Shown piece after piece: positions 19,882 through 27,826 of a stretch of DNA of 30,358 bases. The position numbers were made by a program, and so were the translations under genes. Below the pieces are notes generated by a model that saw only the letters and a list, made by a program, of their open reading frames with translations, did not search any database and was not told where the DNA came from. The stretch lies in IMG/VR virus record IMGVR_UViG_3300023178_001855, positions 1 to 30,358 of that record; one strand, given 5' to 3'. Each line of letters opens with the position of its first letter. The stretch's first letter is position 1. The stretch is from a virus.

Positions 19882-20528
19882 TCTTCGTTCTCCTTGACTG
19901 GAAGCATTCCTGCTGCGGTCATAGCCTCAATCGTCATAGAGAAGTCGCCCTGCTCTTCTACAAGTCGTAGCATTTCTGCTGCGACCTCACGAACCTCCAA
20001 CTGGGCGTGTTCGTCATTTCGTAGTTTCTGGAAATGAGCGAAAGAGCGCCAATTGAACATAATGTCGCAAGTGATCTGAATGCCGTAGGGTAGGTAAAGA
20101 CGAGCACTTTCCTTCGCACGCTTTCGTGAATAGCCCTTCTCTTCTAAACGAGCAATGCACCTGTGATAGCGGTCGTAGGCGTCCTTGATAAAGGCTTCTA
20201 GTTCGCCGCGTTCTTCTTCGTCCCAGTCAACGGGTAGGTGATACTTATCAACCTTGAACTCCTTGTAGCGTGCCGACTCTGCGTTGATGTTTACACCAAT
20301 CCTGTGTTTGAGTAGGTGGATGTGCGTAGCAATGTCGGTCGTCACGAGAAAGTGAAGAGACGACTTCTCGAACGGCGTGTGATGACCTTCGGTTGCTAGC
20401 ATCATAAGCAACTTACCCATTCGGGCACGCTTCTTTGGACCTAACTGGCGGCTGGTGCTAGTCCAAGCCGAGAGTGCGTGTGTTTCATCACTCCCGTAGG
20501 TTCCCATCAACTCAACTTCGTTTTTCAT
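19878..20528 (-). CDS. thyX: Flavin-dependent thymidylate synthase ThyX
   Basis: A 216-residue ThyX. The family motif appears as KHRIGVNINAESARYKE (74-90), a variant of R-H-R-x7-S-x-R-Y with Lys in first place. EGHHTPFEKSSLHFLV (47-62) and RLYLPYGIQITCDIMFNWRSFAHFQKLR (split around 144-170) complete the pattern, and DEHAQLEVREVA places the conserved catalytic-pocket residues. The enzyme uses FAD, NADPH and methylene-tetrahydrofolate to convert dUMP to dTMP. It works with the dUTPase at 8700 and RNR at 21962 in dTTP supply. GGAG lies 5 nt before ATG. Promoter TTGACG-17-TACATT at 20549-20577 gives it a short leader. The 64-aa gene is translationally coupled behind it. Confidence 0.92.
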   Translation of the reverse strand: MKNEVELMGTYGSDETHALSAWTSTSRQLGPKKRARMGKLLMMLATEGHHTPFEKSSLHFLVTTDIATHIHLLKHRIGVNINAESARYKEFKVDKYHLPVDWDEEERGELEAFIKDAYDRYHRCIARLEEKGYSRKRAKESARLYLPYGIQITCDIMFNWRSFAHFQKLRNDEHAQLEVREVAAEMLRLVEEQGDFSMTIEAMTAAGMLPVKENEE

Positions 20529-20548
20529 TTGTTCTCCGTTATGTTTAC

Positions 20549-20577
20549 AATGTAACAGATTACAGTTCAGTCGTCAA
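20549..20577 (-). promoter_or_regulatory. Sigma-70 promoter upstream of thyX
   Basis: Minus-strand TTGACG (20572-20577, one mismatch), 17-nt spacer, TACATT (20549-20554), partly over the stop end of the amidase gene. It is followed by GTAAACATAACGGAG and the thyX ATG. Confidence 0.78.
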
Positions 20578-21460
20578 GTTCAGATAGCAAAGTTTTTATG
20601 TCTAGCCCTGCACAGTCAGTCTTCTTCTTGTTGACGTGATAATGACTGACGAATCCTCTTTCCTTACCGTAAGTCCATTTCTGTTCGTAAGTTGTAGAAG
20701 TCTTACCGAATTGATTTGTTGGGGTCTCAAAAGGAACGTCGCAAGCGCTGTGGATTGCGCTCCATAGTGCTTTGAGTGCCTCTATCTGGATTGGGTAGAA
20801 ACCAAGGAACGGATCCAACTCGTCTCCGTGAACCCAAGCGCCTTCTACGATTGGACGCTCACCAAAGCCTTTCTTCACATAGGATTTCTGGTATTTCGGG
20901 TAGTAGCCGTTTGAGATCTCAACACCAACAGACTTGCGGTTTACGTTGCCTGCGTGCCAAGCAGCGTGTTGGAGATCGAGGGTCTGATAGATTGTGCCGT
21001 CGTTGTCGATCAAGAAGTGAACGGAGATTCCGCGCTTATCTAGAACTCTTTGGCACATTGCGGAAGACAAACACACGTCCCAGTGGTTGACGAACAACTT
21101 AACGTCGCGCTTTGGTCTGCCTGTGTAGTCATAGTAGGTGCCTGAGCGGGCAGCAAGACCACCGCGCTCGGACCATAGAACAAGTTTGTCCCATTTGATG
21201 GGGGTAAACTCGCCATTGTAAACAATGTAGTTGGAATAGTGAGGATCTTCGGGCTTATGGTCGTCAATGTTTTCTTGTCTCTCGACCCAAAGGCGACGGA
21301 AGGTGGAAGGACCACACAATCCGTCGGCTTTGAGACCATAGGACTTCTGAAACCTCTTGATTGCTCTTACAAGTTTGTCGTCAAAATGTTTTTCCCCAAA
21401 CCAAGTGGGGTCCCAGCCTAGGTTAGCAGCCGACGACTGGTTGTAAAAGTCTTTATCCAT
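20567..21460 (-). CDS. Endolysin: N-acetylmuramoyl-L-alanine amidase with PG-binding domain
   Basis: A 297-residue two-domain enzyme. The N-terminal peptidoglycan-binding domain reads LVRAIKRFQKSYGLKADGLC then GPSTFRRLW (about 30-58). The C-terminal Amidase_2 domain has the first zinc ligand in FVNHWDVC (His126), HFLIDNDGTIYQTLD (148-162), HAAWHAGNVNR and SVGVEISNGYY, and the last ligands His275 and Cys283, whose H-x7-C spacing matches T7 lysozyme. It cleaves the amide between N-acetylmuramate and L-Ala for host lysis. No signal peptide is visible, so a holin or release by other means would be needed; none is recognised here. ATG follows the GroES-like stop directly. Confidence 0.93.
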   Translation of the reverse strand: MDKDFYNQSSAANLGWDPTWFGEKHFDDKLVRAIKRFQKSYGLKADGLCGPSTFRRLWVERQENIDDHKPEDPHYSNYIVYNGEFTPIKWDKLVLWSERGGLAARSGTYYDYTGRPKRDVKLFVNHWDVCLSSAMCQRVLDKRGISVHFLIDNDGTIYQTLDLQHAAWHAGNVNRKSVGVEISNGYYPKYQKSYVKKGFGERPIVEGAWVHGDELDPFLGFYPIQIEALKALWSAIHSACDVPFETPTNQFGKTSTTYEQKWTYGKERGFVSHYHVNKKKTDCAGLDIKTLLSELDD

Positions 21461-21733
21461 TTATTCCATTACTCCTATTACATAATTCTCTAAAATTGTG
21501 TAATAAGTAGAATGGTCGATTGATAAAACGTCCAACATCTTCTTGTCTATGATAATTTTATTGCCTTTTTCGCACCCGAAGGACACGTCGTCGGCAACGC
21601 CCAAGACCTCAACAACAACGTGATTGAGTTCTGGGGCTTTGTAGTCGTCAGGAAGAAGAATTCCTGAATCTGACTTCTCCTGTGGGGGAGTGTAATCCAC
21701 TAGAATGTGGCGATTTACTGGCTTAAACATCAT
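21461..21733 (-). CDS. groES: GroES-like co-chaperonin (Cpn10)
   Basis: A 90-residue protein (89 if the second of two adjacent ATGs is used). FKPVNRHILVDYTPPQEKSD (3-22) then SGILLPDDY reproduces the GroES first strand and the mobile loop, with G-I-L-L-P where GroES has G-I-V-L; VVVEVLGVADDVSFGCEKGN, KIIIDK and YTILENYVIGVME complete the beta-barrel. Its likely partner is the GroEL-like protein at 514-2091, or host GroEL as with T4 gp31. It overlaps the preceding zinc-finger gene by 11 nt, and the amidase ATG follows its stop. The split location of groES and groEL by about 19 kb is unlike the bacterial groESL operon. Confidence 0.85.
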   Translation of the reverse strand: MMFKPVNRHILVDYTPPQEKSDSGILLPDDYKAPELNHVVVEVLGVADDVSFGCEKGNKIIIDKKMLDVLSIDHSTYYTILENYVIGVME

Positions 21734-21953
21734 TTACCTCGCTTAGAATGAGTTTTTCGTGGGTTTTGTAGTCCTCGGAATGAAGGAACTTTTCTGTTCT
21801 TGCTCCACATTCCTCGCACAACATACTTACGCAGACATTGTTGCCTGCGGTTGCCTGTCCTTCTGAGACAGGCTTCCATTTACAGACAACAAGGTTTCTG
21901 TTCTTACAGAATTGTAATCGCTCTCTTTCATTTAGCAAGTGGTTGAATTTCAT
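21723..21953 (-). CDS. Small zinc-finger protein (76 aa)
   Basis: A 76-residue protein of unknown function. Cys16, Cys24 and Cys41 plus the CEEC pair (46-49) in a CVSMLCEECGART context suggest a zinc knuckle; the N-terminus MKFNHLLNERERLQFCKNRN is basic and helical. AGGAGGAAAA lies directly before ATG, one of the strongest ribosome sites in the window. It follows RNR by 8 nt and overlaps groES by 11 nt. The function is not predictable; nucleic-acid binding is common for such folds. Confidence 0.72.
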   Translation of the reverse strand: MKFNHLLNERERLQFCKNRNLVVCKWKPVSEGQATAGNNVCVSMLCEECGARTEKFLHSEDYKTHEKLILSEVNDV

Positions 21954-21961
21954 TTTTCCTC

Positions 21962-23923
21962 CTAGAGTTCACAATGATCTGAATCACAGAACTTGGTTCC
22001 TGCGCCACCTTCGTCAGTTGAGAAACGCTGAACAGGTGTAATGTTCTTGGACATTTCTTCGTACTGCTCTCTGGTGATAGGCTCGTAAGGTGCCTGAACG
22101 TAGCCGGTTTCTTCGTAGCGAAGGAATGAGACAGCCTTGAGTCTGCCTTCGTACATTTCAAGGGCAGTCTTGATGTCTGCTGCTTCTTCCGGCTTGAAGG
22201 TGACGGTAATAGACACAGAGTTATCAGCCCAGAAGTGCTGGTATTGCGCTGCGATCTCCAACTGTTCCCACATTGTGATCTCGCGCTTACCTTTCATGAA
22301 ATGTTCTTCGTGAACAGGGAACTCGACACACATGGTATTTGGTGAGTAGTGGTCTGGCTCAATCTTGTAGCCTGCTTCTCTGAGTGCTGGTAGCATGTCG
22401 CTGTCGGCAGCAAAGCGAATGCGACGAATGTAGAACTCATCCTCTGGGTAGTGGATTCCGGGTGTAGAGCCGTTGAGAAGAGAAACCGTTCCTGAAGGCT
22501 TGATAGAAGTCATTCTAACAGACTGCGGAATGCAGAGCCAATCAGAGTATTGCTTATCCAACTCACGGACATGTTCATAAGCATCATCGCACCAGTTTAG
22601 CATCTTACGACGACCAAACTTGTTGAAAGCCTGAACAACACCAGACTGAGAAAGACCGATTCGGCGGTTCTTTAACATTTTTGCGTTAGTCTCAGCCCAA
22701 TGGGTGTTTGCAAGAGTAACAGTCTTGCCGTAAAGGTAGGCAATTTTGAGTGTTGCGAGGTAATCCTCGTAGGTTTCGTGCTTGGCTGGGAAGGTCTCAA
22801 CAAGACAGCACAACTCAGCGTCTTCCAACTGCTGCTCAACGCAGGGGTTGAAGCCCATAACGTTCTTATCGTCGTCACGGGGAGGATCGGCAAAGCGACC
22901 ACGGGTTCTTGCGTTGTCCAGCCAAATGTAGCCGGGCTCTCCGTTCTTCTGTGACTGCTCTGCGTGCCAAGTGTAGTCCTGACCAACAATAGCGTGGAAA
23001 GAGTTGTTTGAACCCCAACGATGGTGAGCCAACTTCTCAGAGTCGTTCTTCATCTGTAGGTAATCAAAGTCTTCGTGGTTACCAAGAGCCAACGCAGCAG
23101 AACGACGAACGTTACCCGCTACCACACAGCGACCGATTAGGTTTTCTGTGTCTACAATGTCTACGGAGGTGATTGGCTGACCGATGCGTGGGGTATAAAG
23201 TTCGATTAGGCTCTCATGTAGTTCCTTGAGAGGTCCGTGACCGCTAGAAGTTCCACCAAATCCGTTGATTGGAGCACCATAGGGACGAATAGCGGAGTAA
23301 TCAAAAGTGGGGACTTTAGCGCCAAAGAGGAAGCCATTTAGAAGAATCTTGACTGAATTGACCCAGCCTTCGCGGGAATCGTCAATGACGTAGTTCTCGT
23401 TTGTGAACTCTGGCTGCTGGACTGTTAGTGAGCCTGCACCAAGTGTGTCGAAACCAACACCAATACCCAACATAAGAGCGTCCATCATCCAAGCAAAGAG
23501 ATAACCACCCTTGCTGTTGAGTTCTCGGGTTGAGCGGAAAGCGCAATTGAATAGACCAGCAGCGGTACGTTCGTTTACGAACTTGGTTCCCATCATCCAA
23601 AGACCACGACCGGGTGGTGTCCACTTTAGATTGAATAGACGATCGTAGGCGTCCTTTGCTGTCTTCTGTGCTTTGTTGTCGTTCCATTCAAGACCGAGAC
23701 GATAGACGTGCTGTTTCTGCATCTCAAACATGCCCTCAATAACGCGACGGCAGGTCTGGTACCATTCTTCAGTTCCGCTTGCGTTCTCGTCAAACTCGTT
23801 CAAACGGCGGGCATAGGTGCGTTTGAATGTTACATAGCCAAGCGGTCCCCAAGGAACTTCCTGTTCCTTGTACTGCTCTATGAATGTGTCTGATAGTTTA
23901 AATCTACGAATGTGTGTTCTCAT
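21962..23923 (-). CDS. nrdJ: Class II (adenosylcobalamin-dependent) ribonucleotide reductase
   Basis: A 653-residue monomeric class II RNR of the Lactobacillus leichmannii RTPR type (739 residues). LFNCAFRST (Cys127) is the first redox Cys; FNPCVEQQLEDAELCCLVET (359-378) has the radical Cys361, Glu363 and second redox Cys372, with the 11-residue spacing of Cys408/Cys419 in the model enzyme. The C-terminus FCDSDHCEL carries the shuttle pair Cys646/Cys651. It makes deoxyribonucleotides from ribonucleotides with B12 as radical source, independent of oxygen. The Cys shuttle needs a thioredoxin; one candidate is at 7342. No intein is present. ATG overlaps the helicase stop as ATGA. Host-supplied or scavenged cobalamin is implied. 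Confidence 0.95.
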   Translation of the reverse strand: MRTHIRRFKLSDTFIEQYKEQEVPWGPLGYVTFKRTYARRLNEFDENASGTEEWYQTCRRVIEGMFEMQKQHVYRLGLEWNDNKAQKTAKDAYDRLFNLKWTPPGRGLWMMGTKFVNERTAAGLFNCAFRSTRELNSKGGYLFAWMMDALMLGIGVGFDTLGAGSLTVQQPEFTNENYVIDDSREGWVNSVKILLNGFLFGAKVPTFDYSAIRPYGAPINGFGGTSSGHGPLKELHESLIELYTPRIGQPITSVDIVDTENLIGRCVVAGNVRRSAALALGNHEDFDYLQMKNDSEKLAHHRWGSNNSFHAIVGQDYTWHAEQSQKNGEPGYIWLDNARTRGRFADPPRDDDKNVMGFNPCVEQQLEDAELCCLVETFPAKHETYEDYLATLKIAYLYGKTVTLANTHWAETNAKMLKNRRIGLSQSGVVQAFNKFGRRKMLNWCDDAYEHVRELDKQYSDWLCIPQSVRMTSIKPSGTVSLLNGSTPGIHYPEDEFYIRRIRFAADSDMLPALREAGYKIEPDHYSPNTMCVEFPVHEEHFMKGKREITMWEQLEIAAQYQHFWADNSVSITVTFKPEEAADIKTALEMYEGRLKAVSFLRYEETGYVQAPYEPITREQYEEMSKNITPVQRFSTDEGGAGTKFCDSDHCEL

Positions 23924-25317
23924 TTACTGTTACTCCTTATTTTTCTGAACTTGTCGTATTTGTTCTTTAGAATCTCTTTTTGCTCCTTGGCGCTAGTAAC
24001 AACGGGGCTACTGGCTATTTGTGGTCCTGCGCCAGAAGGAACAACTGGCTTGGGCAACATCTTGATGCACACATTTGAAGTGTCCATGAAGAGATCGTAG
24101 ACAAGACCGTCAGGTCCGTTACGATTTTTGGCGATAAACATCTTCGCCTTATTATTCTGCTTGTCCTCGATCGTTCGTGAAAGAGTGCAGATGAAGTCAG
24201 CAACGAAGCACTTGTTGAATGCCTCGGAGATCTGCTCCATAGTCACAACCTCTGCGTTGAGTCCAGAGCGGTTGGTCTGAGAAGCAGTCCAAATGGGGCA
24301 GTTGAACTCGTTGGAAAGTCCTCGTAATTCCTCGTAGATTGACTCCAGTTCCGTCCGTTTTTCTTTTCGGACTACGACAGGACGTAGCAAATCTGCGTAG
24401 TCTACGATAATCATACCGGGCTCTATGCCCCTCTTTACTAGACGGGCAAGGTGTGCCTTGATGGTGTTCGTTGAGGCTGACTTGGTTGGGTATTCCTTGA
24501 CGATTAGTGTTCCGTCAAGATCCTTGATCTCTTCAAAGATCTCGTCCTTGAAGTTGGCTAGATCAGATAGAGGATACTTTGTGATGCAGGAGTCGTAGCG
24601 ACAAGCAACAACTGTGTCCTGCAACTCAAGGGTGTAGTGGACTACTGTCTTTCCTTCCTTGATTGCCTGAGAACCCAAATGAACCAAAGCCATTGACTTC
24701 CCAGCGCCAGTAGGAGCAATAACCACCCCCAATTCGTTCCTACCCAATCCGCCACTTGTAATTCTATCAATTTCGTTCCATCCTGTTGTTACTGGTAAAC
24801 GGAACTTTGGCTTGTAGCGCTCTTCAAAGTCCGCAATAAAGTCGTGACCAAAGTTGTTCTCTGAACCCAACTTGAGCGCATCGTTGATTACCTTTGAGAT
24901 CTCATCAAAAGAGCAGGTCTGTAGAAGTCCAACAGACTTCATCATTGCTTCCTTGAGTTTCTGCTTTCGGCAGAAGTCAAGTGAAGTCTCTTTAATGTAA
25001 TCTACATCGTCGGAGATCTCGTTAGTGTGGATTCTCGCATAATAATCACGAACCTGCTGCTGTGTTACTTCTGATTCGCGGTCAAGTTCTGTTCGTAGCA
25101 CCGAAATCATCGCATTTGTGGATGGATGCTTTCCGTACTTTGTCCTGTATTCTACGATCTTCGCAACAAACGTGCGAAGGTACTCAAGCTCTAGAAACTC
25201 AACGTCTAGAACCTCAGTGATCTGATCTGCGAAGGGTCGATCCTCAAAAATGAGTTGAACGAGCCCCTCTTGGAAGGACTTTCCGTACCTTCCAAAGTCG
25301 GCTTTCTGTGCAAGCAT
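23920..25317 (-). CDS. dnaB: Replicative DNA helicase, DnaB/gp41-type
   Basis: A 465-residue RecA-fold helicase. Walker A is APTGAGKS (201-208), Walker B MIIVDYADL (302-310), and PIWTASQTNRSG (341-352) provides the sensor/H3-like motif; the helical N-terminal domain of about 150 residues is the primase-interacting hexamerisation part in DnaB. Total length matches DnaB and T4 gp41. It unwinds duplex DNA 5'-3' at the fork, here presumably for the DnaE replicase at 12383. TAGGAGC precedes ATG, and a TTGACT-16-TATATT promoter lies 25-53 nt upstream. It overlaps nrdJ by 4 nt. No primase is recognisable in this window. Confidence 0.92.
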   Translation of the reverse strand: MLAQKADFGRYGKSFQEGLVQLIFEDRPFADQITEVLDVEFLELEYLRTFVAKIVEYRTKYGKHPSTNAMISVLRTELDRESEVTQQQVRDYYARIHTNEISDDVDYIKETSLDFCRKQKLKEAMMKSVGLLQTCSFDEISKVINDALKLGSENNFGHDFIADFEERYKPKFRLPVTTGWNEIDRITSGGLGRNELGVVIAPTGAGKSMALVHLGSQAIKEGKTVVHYTLELQDTVVACRYDSCITKYPLSDLANFKDEIFEEIKDLDGTLIVKEYPTKSASTNTIKAHLARLVKRGIEPGMIIVDYADLLRPVVVRKEKRTELESIYEELRGLSNEFNCPIWTASQTNRSGLNAEVVTMEQISEAFNKCFVADFICTLSRTIEDKQNNKAKMFIAKNRNGPDGLVYDLFMDTSNVCIKMLPKPVVPSGAGPQIASSPVVTSAKEQKEILKNKYDKFRKIRSNSK

Positions 25318-25342
25318 AATGCTCCTAGGTCTCGCACTACTA

Positions 25343-25370
25343 AATATAACGCACGCAGATAAAAAGTCAA
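25343..25370 (-). promoter_or_regulatory. Sigma-70 promoter upstream of the helicase/nrdJ operon
   Basis: Minus-strand TTGACT (25365-25370), 16-nt spacer, TATATT (25343-25348), in the gap between the 802-aa gene (stop at 25418) and the helicase ATG at 25317. Confidence 0.78.
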
Positions 25371-25417
25371 GGCGAGTTAGACTTTATTTTTGCTCTTGAC
25401 GATGCCTAACTCTGATT

Positions 25418-27826
25418 CTACCAGTTCTTGCAGGACCAGTAGCGTGCTTTCAACTTGGAGCCGGGATTGTCACAGTTGTGGCGGGCGCGAAAATTCTTTC
25501 TACGACCCTTTTGCTTGCGCTTGATCTTTAGACCGGCATCACCATAACGGATTATCTTCTCTGTTCCGCCATCACAAGCCTTGACAACAAATTTCTTTTT
25601 GCCGTGACCTGCTTCGCCTTTACGGATGCGGCGAGGAGAGTTACATTTCATCTTATCTTTTTCAGACTTCTTCTTTTTCTTTTCTGCGAGGACAGCTTGG
25701 TATTCTTCTCTGATAATCTGCTCAAGATAAGCCTCGTTTTTTGGCATAAGTTTGTAGCAAGGAGTATTGTCACCCCAGAAACTAGTCATATGTGAACCCA
25801 TAGGTCTGCCGGTATAATCTAGATTTGTTTTTGCATTACCAACATATTCGCCTGTTTTTGCGTGACACCAAAGATTTTTATTCATACAACCTTCCCAATC
25901 ACTAGGGCATTTAGGATGTTTTCGTGGTTCTACGGGCTTACTATGTGAAGCAGGATGAATATGCCCAGAACGACCTCCGCTGCCAACGCGAGCGCCGGGA
26001 TAATTATCAAAACTTTCTTCTAACTCTTCATCATCAGAACGATCAATGATATCGTCAATAGCATCAGATTGATCGCCATGCATCTTGACAGATTTCTTCA
26101 ACTGCTTGGAAATCTTCTTTAGTTTTTCTTCGTCAGCTTTGGTGTGTGATTCTTCAACTACCTCTTCGACAAGTCTTAGTAGTTCTGTTCTGGTAAGTTT
26201 CATAGTATTTCCCTCGCTATAAGTAGTTCTTGAATCAAACAGAGACTCATTCATTCCCTGCTCTTTCATATGTGCAAGATAAGTTGGGTGCCTTTTGGCT
26301 TTGCTATGAACATAAAAATCTTTATCGTTGGCGAGCCTTAGTAGAGCCTCTATCGGTGTACGGGGGTTTTTAGCAACCTGTTCTTTAACGGATGATTCTT
26401 CATCATTTGCAAGTTTAGACAACAATTCGGGCGGCGTGGACTCATTGGTTGCAACTCCGAGTCTATTGTATTTATCGTCGCTATCTGCAAGTTTGAACAA
26501 TATTTCTCGTGGTAAGTTGGGATTACCTACAAGATCATTTATGACGTAAGTCTCTGTATCGTCAGCAAGCTTTACCAAGACATCTACCGGTGTGTTGAGA
26601 TTTGCGGCAACCGAACCTCTAACAACCATATGCTTATCTTCTGAAAGTTTCCTTAGTATTTCAGGTGGCGTGTGATCTCTATCGGCAACACTTTGTCTAA
26701 CATAAGAATCTTTATCATTAGCTAGTTTTACTAGCAACTCAGGTGGTATATTTTCATTTCCAGCGACCCCGGATCTGACGCGAGCCTTCTCATCATCGGC
26801 AAGTTTTATTATGGTCTTCATCGGCGTTGAGGAGTTACCAGCAACCCACACTCTAATGTAAGTTTCTTCATCGCTAGCAAGTTTCTGCAACACCTCTGGT
26901 GGAGTAGAGGAATTTTTGGCGACTAGGGCTCTGATTTTGTGATTCTCGTCACTAGCAATCTTTCTTGCAACTTCTGGACTTAGCTCGTATTCGGCAACAT
27001 TTGCAATAAAGTCAAGCTTCTCGCCTTCTCCCATATTTGCTATCGCTTTATCAAAAGCATCAGGATCTTTAGCAATCTTCTCTATTTGCTTCTTTGCTGG
27101 GTGTCTACCTGCAATAGAGTCTGCGTGTGCCTCCATAGCCCTAAGCGCAGGTAATGCTTGATCTCCCAAGATCTCTTTGTATTTTTCATAGTCTATTCCA
27201 TTATTGGCTGCGTCTACAGTTACTCCTCCGTAGTCTCCTCTGAAAACGGGCTCTCCTCCAGCGAAGCCAACTGAAAGTTTTGAAGTTGGATCTTGTCTTG
27301 GATCTGCACCTTTTTTGATAACATAGTAGAGGACAATGTTGTTTCTTTTTCTAGCAACATAAGACAAGAAAAGGTTTTGTGATTGTGTTGCAGCGGTACA
27401 CCAAGTGGTGCCCTTACCAAGCTGACACGAACTTTCGCGTGTGTGAGGCATAGCCACAACCCAGTCACCAAACTCACCAATATAAGTTGTTTCTTCGTCT
27501 TTCAAACGGCGGCGCTCTTCGCCCTTAGAGCCACCAAGGTCTTCTAAAGCCTGACGAAGAACGGCGGGTGTCTTGTAGGCATAAATGTCTGGTGACATCT
27601 TCTTTGCCTTCAGGCGCTGCTTTGCGGCGTCAAAAGATTGTACGACGCCAATAATGTCCTCGACTGGCTCATCACCTCTACGCTTCTGAATCCACTGAAG
27701 GTATTGTGGGTTCTTGATTCCAGCATCATAAGCGGGCTGTAGTTCTGGGAATTTTGCAACAAGGTCTTCTGCCTTGCCCTCAAGAAAGAGCCTTAGTTCT
27801 TCCTTTATTGTGTGTTGGATGTTCAT
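25418..27826 (-). CDS. 802-aa multidomain protein with nine LRV/HEAT-like repeats
   Basis: Unrecognised as a whole. The start MNIQHTIKEELRLFLEGKAE is chosen because AGGAAAGAA precedes it and TAATG overlaps the previous stop; 27 extra upstream residues are rejected. Domains: an N-terminal alpha/beta region with GKGTTWCTAATQS (about 162-174) and NNIVLYYVIKKG; nine 26-residue repeats (about 285-520) of the form P-E-x-L-x-K-L-A-x-D-x-x-x-x-V-R...V-A-x-N-x-x-T-P, like leucine-rich-repeat-variant or HEAT units; and from Met542 a segment beginning MKLTRTELLRLVEEVVEES that has its own GAGGG ribosome site. The C-terminus (KMKCNSPRR... RARHNCDNPG, ARYWSCKNW) is a basic Cys module. Met542 may start a second product of 261 residues. 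Confidence 0.75.
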   Translation of the reverse strand: MNIQHTIKEELRLFLEGKAEDLVAKFPELQPAYDAGIKNPQYLQWIQKRRGDEPVEDIIGVVQSFDAAKQRLKAKKMSPDIYAYKTPAVLRQALEDLGGSKGEERRRLKDEETTYIGEFGDWVVAMPHTRESSCQLGKGTTWCTAATQSQNLFLSYVARKRNNIVLYYVIKKGADPRQDPTSKLSVGFAGGEPVFRGDYGGVTVDAANNGIDYEKYKEILGDQALPALRAMEAHADSIAGRHPAKKQIEKIAKDPDAFDKAIANMGEGEKLDFIANVAEYELSPEVARKIASDENHKIRALVAKNSSTPPEVLQKLASDEETYIRVWVAGNSSTPMKTIIKLADDEKARVRSGVAGNENIPPELLVKLANDKDSYVRQSVADRDHTPPEILRKLSEDKHMVVRGSVAANLNTPVDVLVKLADDTETYVINDLVGNPNLPREILFKLADSDDKYNRLGVATNESTPPELLSKLANDEESSVKEQVAKNPRTPIEALLRLANDKDFYVHSKAKRHPTYLAHMKEQGMNESLFDSRTTYSEGNTMKLTRTELLRLVEEVVEESHTKADEEKLKKISKQLKKSVKMHGDQSDAIDDIIDRSDDEELEESFDNYPGARVGSGGRSGHIHPASHSKPVEPRKHPKCPSDWEGCMNKNLWCHAKTGEYVGNAKTNLDYTGRPMGSHMTSFWGDNTPCYKLMPKNEAYLEQIIREEYQAVLAEKKKKKSEKDKMKCNSPRRIRKGEAGHGKKKFVVKACDGGTEKIIRYGDAGLKIKRKQKGRRKNFRARHNCDNPGSKLKARYWSCKNW

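Noticed and set aside
21962-23923. Intein in the ribonucleotide reductase
   Set aside because: The active-site block runs uninterrupted (NPCVEQQ...CCLVET) and the protein is shorter, not longer, than the model enzyme.
26330-27030. DNA-level tandem repeat or CRISPR-like array
   Set aside because: The 78-nt periodicity comes from protein repeats with divergent codons; there are no identical repeats with unique spacers.
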